Positions 44,831-54,414 of a stretch of DNA of 64,000 nucleotides are shown in pieces (position 1 is the first letter of the stretch; each line of letters starts with the position of its first letter). Source of the DNA: Pseudomonas sp. Choline-02u-1. Lineage in GTDB: Bacteria > Pseudomonadota > Gammaproteobacteria > Pseudomonadales > Pseudomonadaceae. The notes beneath the pieces are model-generated. The model made no database searches, was not told where the DNA came from, and was given only the letters and a program-made list of their open reading frames with translations. Location: NCBI RefSeq assembly GCF_002836515.1, contig NZ_PJBC01000001.1, positions 62,001 through 126,000 on the forward strand, written 5' to 3'. A program made the position numbers and the translations under genes.

Positions 44831-45394
44831 TCAGATCACCACATTGCGCACGAACCACGCTGCGACTTCGCCATCGTTGCGGTAGGAGTGCGGTTGATTA
44901 CTGGCGAACATGAAAAACTCTCCTTTATGGATGTGCTGCGGCTGATCGCCCAGCATCAGCGTCAGGCAACCTTCAAACACGTAAATCTGCTCGCTCCAGC
45001 CATCGGCATCCGGTTGCGAGGGGTAGACCTCACCCGGTTGCAGGCACCATTCCCACTGTTCGACTTCACGGGTCGCGGTGGCTTTGGACAGTAGCACGGC
45101 TCTGCTGCCCGCTATAGTGCCCGCCCAGGCCACCTCGTTGATCCGGCTCGGATCGCGCGCCTCGGGCGCCTGAATCAGATCGCTGAAGGCCACCTCGAGC
45201 GCTTCGGCAACTCGATCAAGCGTGGTCAGACTGACGTTCTTTTCGCCCGCCTCGATCGCCACCAGCATCCGTCGGCTGACCCCGGATTTTTCTGCCAGCG
45301 CGGTCTGGCTCATGTCCGCAGCATGGCGCAGGCGCCGGACGTTCTGGCTGACGTGTTGCAGGACGGAGGCTCGCTGAGTTGAATCTTTGTGCAC
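44831..45394 (-). CDS. XRE-family regulator with C-terminal cupin (GTG start)
   Basis: A 187-residue regulator. The helix-turn-helix at about 15-70 reads VRRLRHAADMSQTALAEKSG then VSRRMLVAIEAGEKNVSLTT; the cupin at about 110-187 has QPGEVYPSQPDADGWSEQIY and HKGEFFMFASNQPHSYRND. Such proteins sense a small ligand through the cupin. I place the start at the GTG at 45394 because it begins the conserved domain; no ATG fits. It is divergent from an EamA exporter across a region with a palindrome, and probably controls both directions. Confidence 0.83.
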   Translation of the reverse strand: MHKDSTQRASVLQHVSQNVRRLRHAADMSQTALAEKSGVSRRMLVAIEAGEKNVSLTTLDRVAEALEVAFSDLIQAPEARDPSRINEVAWAGTIAGSRAVLLSKATATREVEQWEWCLQPGEVYPSQPDADGWSEQIYVFEGCLTLMLGDQPQHIHKGEFFMFASNQPHSYRNDGEVAAWFVRNVVI

Positions 45395-45419
45395 TATATT
45401 GCTCACTCGATGGGGTTGG

Positions 45420-45431
45420 GCAGTATACTGC
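45420..45431. promoter_or_regulatory. 12-bp palindrome GCAGTATACTGC overlapping a -10 box
   Basis: GCAGTATACTGC includes TATACT, a good -10 hexamer for the EamA gene, so a repressor bound here would block it. Half-sites of the type TTGTGC/GCGCAA recur at 45387, 45429, 45447 and 45469. Confidence 0.55.
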
Positions 45432-45479
45432 GCAACGTTGGCGGCATTGTGCGGCCTCCCTTTTACAGTGCGCAAGGTC

Positions 45480-46415
45480 ATGATGTCGCCGAACATTTCT
45501 CCCTCCCGAATCCGCTTTTCCCGTTTCAGCAAAGCCGAGTGTGTGCTGGTACTGATCACCATGATCTGGGGCGGCACCTTTCTGCTGGTGCAGCACGCCA
45601 TGACTGTCAGCGGCCCGATGTTTTTCGTCGGCCTGCGCTTTGCCGCAGCGGCGGCGATCGTCGCGCTTTTTTCCTGGCGCCACCTGCGCGAGTTGACCTT
45701 GTTCGAAGTGAAAGCCGGGTCGTTCATCGGTGTAGCGATCATGCTCGGTTACGGCTTGCAGACGGTCGGGCTGCAAAGTATCCCGAGCAGCCAGTCGGCG
45801 TTCATTACTGCGCTGTATGTGCCTTTTGTGCCGCTGCTGCAATGGCTGGTAATGGGAAGGCGCCCGGGATTGATGCCAAGCATCGGGATCATGCTGGCGT
45901 TCACCGGGTTGATGTTGTTGTCGGGCCCTTCGGGTGCGTCCTTGAATTTCAGCCCAGGGGAAATTGCGACACTGATCAGCGCCGTAGCGATTGCTGCCGA
46001 AATCATTCTGATCAGCACGTTCGCCGGGCAGGTGGACGTGCGACGCGTGACCGTGGTGCAACTGGCCGTGACCGCGGTGTTGTCGTTCTTGCTGGTGGTG
46101 CCGACCGGTGAAGTGATTCCGGATTTTTCCTGGTTGTTGCTCGCGACGGCTTTAGGCCTGGGCGCAGCCAGTGCGGCGATTCAAGTGGCGATGAATTGGG
46201 CACAGAAAAGTGTTTCGCCGACTCGCGCGACGTTGATCTATGCCGGTGAACCAGTATGGGCGGGAATCGTCGGACGGATGGCCGGGGAACGGTTGCCGGC
46301 CATTGCGCTGGTGGGTGCCGGGCTGATTGTTGTGGCGGTGATTGTCAGTGAGCTGAAGACCAAAGGAAATATGGTTCAAGCCCAGGATGAGCGGGAGCGG
46401 AAAACGCTTGGCTAG
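45480..46415 (+). CDS. EamA/DMT-family exporter
   Basis: A 311-residue transporter with ten membrane helices in two EamA repeats: LVLITMIWGGTFLLVQHAMT starts the first, AVAIAAEIILISTFAG the second. ATLIYAGEPVWAGIVGRMAG is the typical last-repeat motif. It likely exports an amino acid or metabolite. Start at the first of two adjacent ATG codons, behind AAGGTC. It is divergent from the XRE-cupin/flavoprotein operon and probably shares its regulator. Confidence 0.86.
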   Translation: MMSPNISPSRIRFSRFSKAECVLVLITMIWGGTFLLVQHAMTVSGPMFFVGLRFAAAAAIVALFSWRHLRELTLFEVKAGSFIGVAIMLGYGLQTVGLQSIPSSQSAFITALYVPFVPLLQWLVMGRRPGLMPSIGIMLAFTGLMLLSGPSGASLNFSPGEIATLISAVAIAAEIILISTFAGQVDVRRVTVVQLAVTAVLSFLLVVPTGEVIPDFSWLLLATALGLGAASAAIQVAMNWAQKSVSPTRATLIYAGEPVWAGIVGRMAGERLPAIALVGAGLIVVAVIVSELKTKGNMVQAQDERERKTLG

Positions 46416-46432
46416 GTTGCGCGCCCCTTTAA

Positions 46433-46491
46433 TATCGCGAGCAGGCTCATTCGACGCGTTGCATATAGCAGGAGTGATCCTGCTCGCGATA
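46433..46491. repeat. REP-like inverted repeat
   Basis: TATCGCGAGCAGG and CCTGCTCGCGATA form a perfect 13-base stem around a ~33-base spacer, between the EamA gene and the antiporter operon. Confidence 0.8.
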
Positions 46492-46638
46492 AGGCGATCA
46501 ACGGTAAATTCGCCTCGTTGAAACAACACTAAACATAAAATTTGAGACTACTTTGTAGGATTCTGAGACATCCTCGCATTTGGTGATCGGGGAGCTGGCA
46601 CGTATGATGCTTCACAAACTTCCGCAGATTAGAAGCCT

Positions 46639-49557
46639 ATGTCCCTGATAGTTCTACTGCTTCTGCCATTCGTTGGCAGCTGTCTGGCAGCTGTCCTGCC
46701 GCACAATGCGCGTAATGCCGAATCCCTGCTGGCGGGCCTGGTCGCTTTGATCGGCACCGTTCAGGTCGCGTTGCTGTACCCGCAAATCGCCCACGGCGGC
46801 GTGATCCGCGAAGAATTCATGTGGTTGCCCAGCCTTGGGCTGAACTTCATTTTGCGCATGGATGGCTTTGCCTGGCTGTTCTCGATGCTGGTGCTGGGCA
46901 TCGGCACACTCGTCTCTTTATATGCCCGCTATTACATGTCGCCGGACGATCCGGTGCCGCGCTTTTTCGCGTTCTTCCTAGCGTTCATGGGCGCCATGCT
47001 TGGCCTGGTGATTTCCGGCAACCTGATTCAGATCGTGTTTTTCTGGGAGCTGACCAGTCTCTTCTCGTTCCTGCTGATCGGCTACTGGCATCACCGCGCC
47101 GATGCGCGGCGCGGTGCTTATATGGCGTTGATGGTCACCGGTGCAGGCGGGTTAAGCCTGCTGGCGGGGGTCATGATCCTCGGCCATGTCGTAGGCAGCT
47201 ACGACCTCGACAAGGTCCTGGCCGCCGGCGATCTGATTCGCGCACATGCCCTCTACCCCGTTCTTCTGCCGCTCATCCTGATTGGCGCGCTGAGCAAAAG
47301 CGCACAATTCCCCTTTCACTTCTGGCTGCCCCACGCCATGGCAGCGCCGACGCCTGTCTCGGCATATTTGCACTCAGCGACCATGGTCAAGGCCGGGGTC
47401 TTTCTCCTTGCACGATTGTGGCCATCGCTGTCCGGCAGTGAAGAATGGTTCTACATCGTCAGCGGTGCCGGCGCGTGTACGCTGTTGCTCGGCGCGTACT
47501 GCGCGATGTTCCAGAACGATCTCAAAGGTCTGCTGGCCTACTCGACCATCAGCCATCTCGGCCTGATCACTTTGCTCTTGGGCCTCAACAGTCCACTGGC
47601 TGCGGTCGCAGCGGTTTTTCACATTCTCAATCACGCCACGTTCAAAGCTTCGCTGTTCATGGCCGCCGGCATCATTGACCACGAAAGCGGCACCCGCGAC
47701 ATCCGCAAACTCAGTGGCCTGATCAAACTGATTCCCTATACGGCGACGCTGGCCATGGTCGCCAGCGCCTCAATGGCCGGGGTGCCGTTGCTTAACGGTT
47801 TCCTGTCTAAGGAAATGTTCTTCGCCGAAACCGTATTCATCAACGCCACCGCATGGGTGGAAACCAGTCTGCCGATCGTCGCAACCATCGCCGGCATGTT
47901 CAGCGTCGCGTACTCGCTGCGGTTCACTGTCGACGTATTCTTCGGCCCCACCGCCACCGACCTGCCGCACACCCCGCACGAGCCGCCACGCTGGATGCGC
48001 GCCCCAGTAGAATTGCTGGTCTTCACCTGTCTGCTGGTGGGGATTTTTCCGGCGCAAATCATCGGGCCATTGCTTGCGGCTGCGGCACTGCCGGTGGTTG
48101 GGGGCGTGTTGCCGGAATACAGTCTCGCCATCTGGCACGGCCTGAACGCACCGATGATCATGAGCCTGGTCGCCATGACCGGCGGCATCCTTCTGTATTT
48201 GTTGCTGCGCAAGCAGTTCAAGCTCGGTCGCTTCAAGTACCCACCATTGGTGGGGCGCTTCAACGGCAAGCGGCTGTTCGAGCGCAGTCTGGTGGTGATG
48301 ATGCGCCTCGCCCGGCGCGTCGAAAGGAGACTGGGTACCAAGCGACTGCAGATGCAGCTCTTTCTGATGGTATTGGCCGCCGTGCTCGCCGGTCTGATCC
48401 CGATGCTGCACAGCACTCTCACTTGGGGCGAGCGACCGAAAATCCCTGGTTCCATCGTCTTCGTGACCCTGTGGCTGCTGGCGATCGCTTGTGCGCTCGG
48501 CGCCGCATGGCAAGCCAAGTATCACCGTCTCGCCGCCCTGACCATGGTCAGCGTTTGTGGCCTGATGACCTGCGTGACTTTTGTCTGGTTCTCGGCCCCT
48601 GATCTGGCGCTGACGCAACTGGCGGTCGAAGTGGTGACCACGGTGTTGATCCTGCTCGGCCTGCGTTGGTTGCCGCGACGCATTGAAGAGGTTTCTCCGC
48701 TGCCAGGCAGCCTGCGCAAGGCGCGCATTCGGCGTCTGCGCGACTTGCTGCTGTCGATTGCGGTCGGTGCGGGTATGGCGCTGCTGTCCTACGCCATGCT
48801 TACCCGGCAGACGCCTAACCACATTTCGTCGTTCTACCTCAGCCGCGCCCTGCCCGAGGGCGGCGGCAGCAACGTGGTGAATGTGATGCTGGTGGACTTC
48901 CGTGGTTTCGACACCCTTGGCGAAATCACCGTACTGGTCGCCGTGGCGCTCACCGTGTTCGCGCTGCTGCGCCGCTTCCGCCCGCCGAAAGAAAGCCTGC
49001 AATTGCCGGCCCAGCAACGCTTGCTGGCACCCGACGTGGTGACGGATCTGGTCAACCCGCGTTCGGCCAGTGACACCGCGCTTGGCTTCATGATGGTGCC
49101 GGCGGTGCTGGTGCGTCTGCTGCTGCCCGTCGCACTGGTGGTGTCGTTCTATCTGTTCATGCGCGGGCACAATCAACCGGGCGGCGGCTTTGTCGCCGGG
49201 CTGGTGATGTCGGTGGCTTTTATCCTGCAGTACATGGTCGCAGGCACGCAGTGGGTGGAGGCGCAAATGAGCCTGCGCCCATTGCGCTGGATGGGCACCG
49301 GGCTGTTGTTCGCCACTGCCACCGGTCTCGGTGCGATGCTGGTGGGCTATCCGTTTCTGACCACTCACACGTGGCACATCAGCGTGCCGTTGCTCGGCGA
49401 TATTCATATCGCCAGTGCGCTGTTTTTCGACATCGGCGTGTACGCCGTGGTGGTCGGGTCGACACTGCTGATCCTCACCGCCCTCGCCCACCAATCGGTG
49501 CGCGGACACAAGACTGCATCGCTGCCCAAATCCGTCGCCAGCAAAGGAGCCGTCTGA
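46639..49557 (+). CDS. shaA: Monovalent cation/H+ antiporter, fused subunits A and B
   Basis: Largest subunit of the multi-subunit Mrp/Sha/Mnh antiporter, which exchanges sodium or potassium for protons and sets pH and salt tolerance. The 972 residues include an NADH-quinone oxidoreductase-like channel (FFWELTSLFSFLLIGYWHH, HFWLPHAMAAPTPVSAYLHS, the proton-path Lys/His helices). A MrpB-like C-terminal part holds LVDFRGFDTLGEITVLVAVA and GHNQPGGGFVAGLVMSVAF. A-B fusion is the normal form in Pseudomonas. It overlaps subunit C by one base. Confidence 0.95.
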   Translation: MSLIVLLLLPFVGSCLAAVLPHNARNAESLLAGLVALIGTVQVALLYPQIAHGGVIREEFMWLPSLGLNFILRMDGFAWLFSMLVLGIGTLVSLYARYYMSPDDPVPRFFAFFLAFMGAMLGLVISGNLIQIVFFWELTSLFSFLLIGYWHHRADARRGAYMALMVTGAGGLSLLAGVMILGHVVGSYDLDKVLAAGDLIRAHALYPVLLPLILIGALSKSAQFPFHFWLPHAMAAPTPVSAYLHSATMVKAGVFLLARLWPSLSGSEEWFYIVSGAGACTLLLGAYCAMFQNDLKGLLAYSTISHLGLITLLLGLNSPLAAVAAVFHILNHATFKASLFMAAGIIDHESGTRDIRKLSGLIKLIPYTATLAMVASASMAGVPLLNGFLSKEMFFAETVFINATAWVETSLPIVATIAGMFSVAYSLRFTVDVFFGPTATDLPHTPHEPPRWMRAPVELLVFTCLLVGIFPAQIIGPLLAAAALPVVGGVLPEYSLAIWHGLNAPMIMSLVAMTGGILLYLLLRKQFKLGRFKYPPLVGRFNGKRLFERSLVVMMRLARRVERRLGTKRLQMQLFLMVLAAVLAGLIPMLHSTLTWGERPKIPGSIVFVTLWLLAIACALGAAWQAKYHRLAALTMVSVCGLMTCVTFVWFSAPDLALTQLAVEVVTTVLILLGLRWLPRRIEEVSPLPGSLRKARIRRLRDLLLSIAVGAGMALLSYAMLTRQTPNHISSFYLSRALPEGGGSNVVNVMLVDFRGFDTLGEITVLVAVALTVFALLRRFRPPKESLQLPAQQRLLAPDVVTDLVNPRSASDTALGFMMVPAVLVRLLLPVALVVSFYLFMRGHNQPGGGFVAGLVMSVAFILQYMVAGTQWVEAQMSLRPLRWMGTGLLFATATGLGAMLVGYPFLTTHTWHISVPLLGDIHIASALFFDIGVYAVVVGSTLLILTALAHQSVRGHKTASLPKSVASKGAV

Positions 49558-49901
49558 TGGAAGAAGTCATCGCAATCGCCATCGGCATTCTGGCCGCGTC
49601 CGGAGTCTGGCTGATCCTGCGCCCGCGAACCTTTCAGGTGGTCATGGGCCTGTGCCTGTTGTCCTATGCCGTCAACCTGTTCATTTTCAGCATGGGCAGC
49701 CTGTTTATCGGCAAGGAGCCGGTGATCAAGGACGGCGTAACCCAGGATCTGCTGCACTACACCGACCCTTTGCCCCAGGCGCTGGTACTGACGGCCATCG
49801 TCATCAGCTTCGCCATGACCGCGCTGTTTCTCGTCGTACTGCTCGCCTCGCGCGGCTTGACCGGCACCGACCACGTCGACGGCCGGGAGCCTAAAGAATG
49901 A
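49557..49901 (+). CDS. shaC: Antiporter subunit C
   Basis: A 114-residue NuoK-like subunit with three helices: ILAASGVWLILRPRTFQVVM, GLCLLSYAVNLFIFSMG and ALVLTAIVISFAMTALFLVV, with the conserved DPLPQALVLTAIVI. It begins in the last base of the A/B stop codon and overlaps subunit D by ATGA. Confidence 0.94.
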   Translation: MEEVIAIAIGILAASGVWLILRPRTFQVVMGLCLLSYAVNLFIFSMGSLFIGKEPVIKDGVTQDLLHYTDPLPQALVLTAIVISFAMTALFLVVLLASRGLTGTDHVDGREPKE

Positions 49902-51577
49902 TGGTGATGACTCACTTGATCGCCGCTCCGATCCTGCTGCCGCTGCTGACCGCCGCGATCATGCTGATGCTGGGCGAGAAGCATCGGCCGCTGAAGGCCA
50001 AAATCAACCTCTTCTCCAGCTTCCTCGGCCTGTTCATTTCGGTGATGCTCCTGCAATGGACGCAGACCACCGGTGTGCCCGGTTCCATAGGCGTTTATCT
50101 GCCGGGCAACTGGCAGGCCCCCTTCGGCATCGTTCTGGTGGTTGATCGTCTGTCGGCAATGATGTTGGTGCTGACCGGCGTGATCGGCGTCAGCGCGCTG
50201 ATGTTTGCCATGGCTCGCTGGGACGGCGCCGGCTCAAGTTTCCACGCGTTGTTCCAGATTCAATTGATGGGTCTGTATGGGGCGTTTCTGACGGCGGATC
50301 TGTTCAACCTGTTCGTGTTCTTCGAAGTGTTGCTTGCCGCATCCTACGGCTTGTTGCTGCACGGCTCGGGCCGGGCGCGAGTGTCGTCGGGGCTGCATTA
50401 CATTTCGATCAACCTGTTGGCATCGTCACTGTTCCTTATCGGCGCGGCGTTGATTTACGGCGTGACCGGCACGCTGAACATGGCCGATCTGGCGATGAAA
50501 ATCCCGCTGGTGCCGGAAGCCGACCGTGGTTTGCTGCATGCGGGGGCAGGGATTCTTGCGGTGGCGTTTTTGGCGAAGGCTGGCATGTGGCCGCTGAATT
50601 TCTGGCTGGTGCCGGCTTATTCCTCGGCCAGCGCGCCGGTGGCGGCAATGTTCGCGATCATGACCAAGGTCGGTGTTTATACGCTGCTGCGCCTGTGGAC
50701 CCTGCTCTTTTCAGGTCAGGCCGGCGCTTCGGCGTTCTTTGGCGGCGACTGGCTGATTTATGGCGGCATGGCGACCATGGCCTGCGCAGGGCTGGCAGTT
50801 CTTGCCGCGCAACGCCTTGAGCGCATGGCCAGCCTGAGCATTCTGGTGTCGGCGGGCATCCTGCTCTCGGCGACCGGTTTCGCCCAACCAAACCTGATTG
50901 GCGCTGCATTGTTCTATCTGGTCAGCTCTACCCTGGCGCTGAGCGCGCTGTTCCTGCTCGCCGAACTGATCGAGCGCTCGCGCTCGGCCAATGAAATTCC
51001 ACTTGAGGACGAAAGCGAACTGCTGCCGCGTCCGCAGGAATCGCTGCAGCCGCCCAAGGGCATCAACCTCGACGACGAACAGAAAGCCGTGGTCGGCCAA
51101 GTCATCCCGTGGACCATGGCCTTTCTCGGTTTGAGCTTTATCGCTTGCGCCCTGTTGATCATCGGCATGCCACCGCTGTCCGGCTTCATTGGCAAGCTCA
51201 GTCTGATCGGCGCATTGCTCAACCCCTTGGGACTGGGTACCGAGGCGCCACTGTCTCCCGGCGCATGGGGACTGTTGGCGCTGTTGATCCTGACTGGTCT
51301 GGCCTCCCTGATGGCTTTCTCTCGCCTGGGCATCCAGCGTTTCTGGACGCCGGAAGAGCGTCCGTCACCGTTGCTGCGCAAACTCGAATGCGCGCCGATT
51401 TTCCTGTTGCTCGGGCTGAGCATCGCCTTGACTTTCAAGGCTGAACCGCTGCTGCGCTACACCCAGGCCACGGCCGAAGCGCTGAACAATCCGCAGCAAT
51501 ATGTGCTGGCGGTCCTTGGCACTCGAGCCGTACCGAGCCCGCAAGCCAGAGTCGACATGCTCGAGGTGCAGCCATGA
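49898..51577 (+). CDS. shaD: Antiporter subunit D
   Basis: A 559-residue NuoM/N-like channel subunit. Landmarks are VVDRLSAMMLVLTGVIGVSA, LFNLFVFFEVLLAASYGLLL (channel Glu) and GMWPLNFWLVPAYSSASAPV (channel Lys region). A hydrophilic insert of about 45 residues (ERSRSANEIPLEDESELLPR onward) divides the later helices. It overlaps both neighbours by four bases. Confidence 0.94.
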   Translation: MMVMTHLIAAPILLPLLTAAIMLMLGEKHRPLKAKINLFSSFLGLFISVMLLQWTQTTGVPGSIGVYLPGNWQAPFGIVLVVDRLSAMMLVLTGVIGVSALMFAMARWDGAGSSFHALFQIQLMGLYGAFLTADLFNLFVFFEVLLAASYGLLLHGSGRARVSSGLHYISINLLASSLFLIGAALIYGVTGTLNMADLAMKIPLVPEADRGLLHAGAGILAVAFLAKAGMWPLNFWLVPAYSSASAPVAAMFAIMTKVGVYTLLRLWTLLFSGQAGASAFFGGDWLIYGGMATMACAGLAVLAAQRLERMASLSILVSAGILLSATGFAQPNLIGAALFYLVSSTLALSALFLLAELIERSRSANEIPLEDESELLPRPQESLQPPKGINLDDEQKAVVGQVIPWTMAFLGLSFIACALLIIGMPPLSGFIGKLSLIGALLNPLGLGTEAPLSPGAWGLLALLILTGLASLMAFSRLGIQRFWTPEERPSPLLRKLECAPIFLLLGLSIALTFKAEPLLRYTQATAEALNNPQQYVLAVLGTRAVPSPQARVDMLEVQP

Positions 51578-52062
51578 ATCGACTGTTTCCGGCGCCGTGG
51601 TTATCGCTGGCCCTGTGGATTCTGTGGCTGACCCTGAACCTGTCGGTCAGCCCGGGCAACCTGTTACTCGGCGCCGCACTGGGTTTCGCCGCGCCGCTGA
51701 TGATGCGCAAGTTGCGACCAAAACGTGCGCGCATCCGTAACCCCATGGCCATCCTGCGCCTGTTCCTCCTGGTCGGCCGTGACGTGATCATGTCCAACCT
51801 GATCGTCGCCTGGGGCGTACTTAACGCCGGACGTCGCCCGCCCAACTCACGCTTTATCAAGGTGCCGTTGGACCTGCGCGATGCTCATGGCCTGGCGGCG
51901 CTGGCGATGATCTGCACCGTGGTACCCGGCACCGTGTGGTCGGAACTGGCGCTGGACCGCAGCGTTCTATTGCTGCACGTCTGGGACCTGAACGACGAAG
52001 CGCAGTTCATCGAGCACTTCAAGAGCACTTACGAGCGCCCGCTGATGGAGATTTTCGAATGA
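51574..52062 (+). CDS. shaE: Antiporter subunit E
   Basis: A 162-residue subunit with two N-terminal helices (LSLALWILWLTLNLSVSPGN, LLLGAALGFAAPLMMR) and a cytoplasmic domain with KVPLDLRDAHGLAALAMICT and VPGTVWSELALDRSVLLLHV, the MrpE pattern. It overlaps D and F by four bases each. Confidence 0.93.
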   Translation: MNRLFPAPWLSLALWILWLTLNLSVSPGNLLLGAALGFAAPLMMRKLRPKRARIRNPMAILRLFLLVGRDVIMSNLIVAWGVLNAGRRPPNSRFIKVPLDLRDAHGLAALAMICTVVPGTVWSELALDRSVLLLHVWDLNDEAQFIEHFKSTYERPLMEIFE

Positions 52063-52337
52063 GCCCATTGCTGTCGAATGCGATCCTGCTGACGCTGTTC
52101 CTGTACTGCGTAGCGATGGCGCTGACCCTGGTGCGTCTGTTCAAGGGACCGTCAGCTCAGGATCGTGTACTGGCCCTGGATTACCTGTACATCGTCGCCA
52201 TGCTGATGATGCTGACGCTGGGCATTCGTTACGCCAGTGATACCTATTTCGAAGCGGCGCTGCTGATCGCTCTGTTCGGCTTCGTCGGCTCGTTTGCACT
52301 GGCAAAATTCCTGCTGCGTGGAGAGGTCATCGAATGA
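52059..52337 (+). CDS. shaF: Antiporter subunit F
   Basis: A 92-residue subunit with three helices. KGPSAQDRVLALDYLYIVAM is the MrpF signature, followed by YFEAALLIALFGFVGSFALA. The ATG at 52059 overlaps the stop of subunit E; an earlier in-frame start would only re-read E. Confidence 0.93.
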   Translation: MSPLLSNAILLTLFLYCVAMALTLVRLFKGPSAQDRVLALDYLYIVAMLMMLTLGIRYASDTYFEAALLIALFGFVGSFALAKFLLRGEVIE

Positions 52338-52714
52338 ATGCCGAATTGTCTTTATGGATCGAGATTCCGGTGGCGACTCTGCTGGTGCTCAGCGGCTTGT
52401 TCACGCTGCTGGGCGCGACCGGATTGCTGCGCATGAAGGACTACTTCCAGCGCATGCATCCGCCAGCACTGGCCTCGACAATCGGCGCCTGGTGTGTGGC
52501 GTTGGCGTCGATCATCTGTTTTTCAGCGCTGAAGTCCGCGCCGGTGGTGCACGCCTGGCTGATCCCGGTCCTGTTGGCCATCACCGTGCCGGTGACCACC
52601 CTTTTGCTGGCGCGGGCAGCGTTGTTCCGCAAGCGTATGGCTGGAGATGATGTGCCGGCTGAGGTTAGTAGCCGTCGGACTGAGAGCGGTAGCTCGCCAA
52701 GGTTTGGGCCGTGA
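52334..52714 (+). CDS. shaG: Antiporter subunit G
   Basis: Last gene of the operon, 126 residues. LVLSGLFTLLGATGLLRMKD then YFQRMHPPALASTIGAW is the MrpG signature; three helices are expected. The C-terminal tail is hydrophilic and longer than in many homologues. The stop is followed within 25 bases by the convergent DUF3995 gene. Confidence 0.92.
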   Translation: MNAELSLWIEIPVATLLVLSGLFTLLGATGLLRMKDYFQRMHPPALASTIGAWCVALASIICFSALKSAPVVHAWLIPVLLAITVPVTTLLLARAALFRKRMAGDDVPAEVSSRRTESGSSPRFGP

Positions 52715-52739
52715 TCGGACGATCGCTTGCTCCTGCCTT

Positions 52740-53180
52740 TCAGACCCAAGCCACCGCCAAAAGCCCCGCTCCTAAAAGCGCACACAACGGCGAGTACACC
52801 CACGTGTCCAGTCGCGCAAATCGCGAATCCTTCACTTCCTTGAAAAAGCCGACCAGATTCGAGTCACCGATGGCTCGGGCAAACATCAGCAAAGCAATCG
52901 CGCTGATGACCCATTGCAGTGCCTTGTGCCGCACAGCCGGCATTCCCCAACCGACCCGCATGCAAACCAGCGCCGCGATCACCAGCAGCGCAGCCGCCAC
53001 TAACAAGGTCAGCCCGCCTGACGGCTTGAACGCCGGGCGCACTGTGGCAACGAAGCCCGACACCGGCACTTGCGGTACCACCACAGCAGCCGCCCATTGC
53101 CCACCCAAAGCCCAATACACGTGCATCAGGCCGATTACTGCGAAGACAGCTACCAGCCATTGAGCCAACACAAAGGTCAT
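52740..53180 (-). CDS. DUF3995-family membrane protein
   Basis: A 146-residue protein with four helices: VLAQWLVAVFAVIGLMHVYW, ALGGQWAA, then LVAAALLVIAALVCMRVGWG and LCALLGAGLLAVAWV. The HVYWALGG loop is the DUF3995 mark. Function unknown. AAGGATTTCAACC precedes the ATG at 53180. Confidence 0.82.
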   Translation of the reverse strand: MTFVLAQWLVAVFAVIGLMHVYWALGGQWAAAVVVPQVPVSGFVATVRPAFKPSGGLTLLVAAALLVIAALVCMRVGWGMPAVRHKALQWVISAIALLMFARAIGDSNLVGFFKEVKDSRFARLDTWVYSPLCALLGAGLLAVAWV

Positions 53181-53272
53181 GGTTGAAATCCTTCAAAGGG
53201 ATTTGAACAAACCATCGTAGTCGGGTTTTCCAACCATGCACGACCGGTCGGCGGTACGGTGGCCTGACCGTG

Positions 53273-54289
53273 TTATTTCAGATCAGCCGTCACTTTGTCA
53301 GCCACATCCTTGGGCAGCCACGCCTGCCACACATCCGGATGCGCCTTCATGAAGGCTACCGCCGCCTCACGGGGCGCGGTGTGCTTGTCACTCATGTCTG
53401 CCAGTGCTTTGTTCAGTGGCTCGATTGGAAAATCAACCTTGCTGAAGAACTCGGCGATCTGCGGATTCTGCTTTTGGAACGGCGTAGACACACCAATCGA
53501 CAGCTTCGATGCCAGCGAGCGGGTCGGTTCAGGATTGGGATTATCGGCGTCGGTCAGCGTCTTCCACGCTTCGGCGTCGAACGGCGGCTCTTCCAGTTGC
53601 ACCAGTTTGAATTTGCCAAGCAGAGGCGTCGGCGACCAGTAATAGAACAACACGGGTTTGCCGCGACGAATCGAAGAGCTGATTTCGGCATCCAGCGCGG
53701 CACCCGAACCGCTGCGGAAGTTAGTGTAATCGTCCTGCAAGCCATACGCGGTGAGCTTCTGCTTGTTGACCACTTCCGACGTCCAGCCGATAGGGCTATT
53801 GAGGAAACGCCCTTTGCCCGGGCTTTCAGGATCCTTGAACACGTCTTTGTATTTCTTCAGATCAGTGACACTGCGCAGATCTGGCGCCAGCGGCTTGATG
53901 CCTTTGGCCGGGTCGCCCTTGATTACATATTCCGGCACCCACCAACCTTCAGTGGCGCCTTTTACCGTATCGCCCAGGCCAACGACTTTGCCCTCGGCCT
54001 CGGCCTTTACCCAGACCGGACTGCGCCCGGCCCACTCTTCGCCAATTACCTGAATGTCATTATTCGCCAGTGCGGTCTCAAGGGTAATGGTAGTGCCCGG
54101 CAGTGTATCGGTCGGCAAGCCGTAGCCTTTCTCGACAATCACCCGCAGCACCTCGGTAATAAGGCTGCCGCTTTCCCAGTTAAGGTCGGCAAAGTGGATC
54201 GGCGTCTGTGCCGCCTGCAGCGATTGCGCCGACGTCAGCAAACCGAAGGTGGCCACGCTGGCGGCCAGTAACCGTCGAAATCCGTTCAT
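53273..54289 (-). CDS. Glycine betaine/choline-type ABC binding protein (ProX/OpuAC)
   Basis: A 338-residue periplasmic binding protein. The signal peptide MNGFRRLLAASVATFGLLTS ends near SLQA. It has OpuAC features: IHFADLNWESGSLITEVLRV, VIGEEWAGRSPVWVKA, GWWVPEYVIKGDPAKGIKPL and PVLFYYWSPTPLLG (aromatic cage residues). It should bind a quaternary amine such as glycine betaine. GAGGTGCG precedes the ATG at 54289. No permease or ATPase gene is adjacent; an upstream osmolyte role alongside the cation antiporter operon is only suggestive. Confidence 0.86.
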   Translation of the reverse strand: MNGFRRLLAASVATFGLLTSAQSLQAAQTPIHFADLNWESGSLITEVLRVIVEKGYGLPTDTLPGTTITLETALANNDIQVIGEEWAGRSPVWVKAEAEGKVVGLGDTVKGATEGWWVPEYVIKGDPAKGIKPLAPDLRSVTDLKKYKDVFKDPESPGKGRFLNSPIGWTSEVVNKQKLTAYGLQDDYTNFRSGSGAALDAEISSSIRRGKPVLFYYWSPTPLLGKFKLVQLEEPPFDAEAWKTLTDADNPNPEPTRSLASKLSIGVSTPFQKQNPQIAEFFSKVDFPIEPLNKALADMSDKHTAPREAAVAFMKAHPDVWQAWLPKDVADKVTADLK

Positions 54290-54414
54290 GCATCGCACCT
54301 CGTGCTGTTCACAGCAATGGCAGTTGGCCTGACAGAAACGCAAGCCTCTGAATGACTCAGTCAACTGACTTTAGCCGAGGTTCCTGCTTTTTTCGGGATG
54401 GGATGCGCGCAAGG

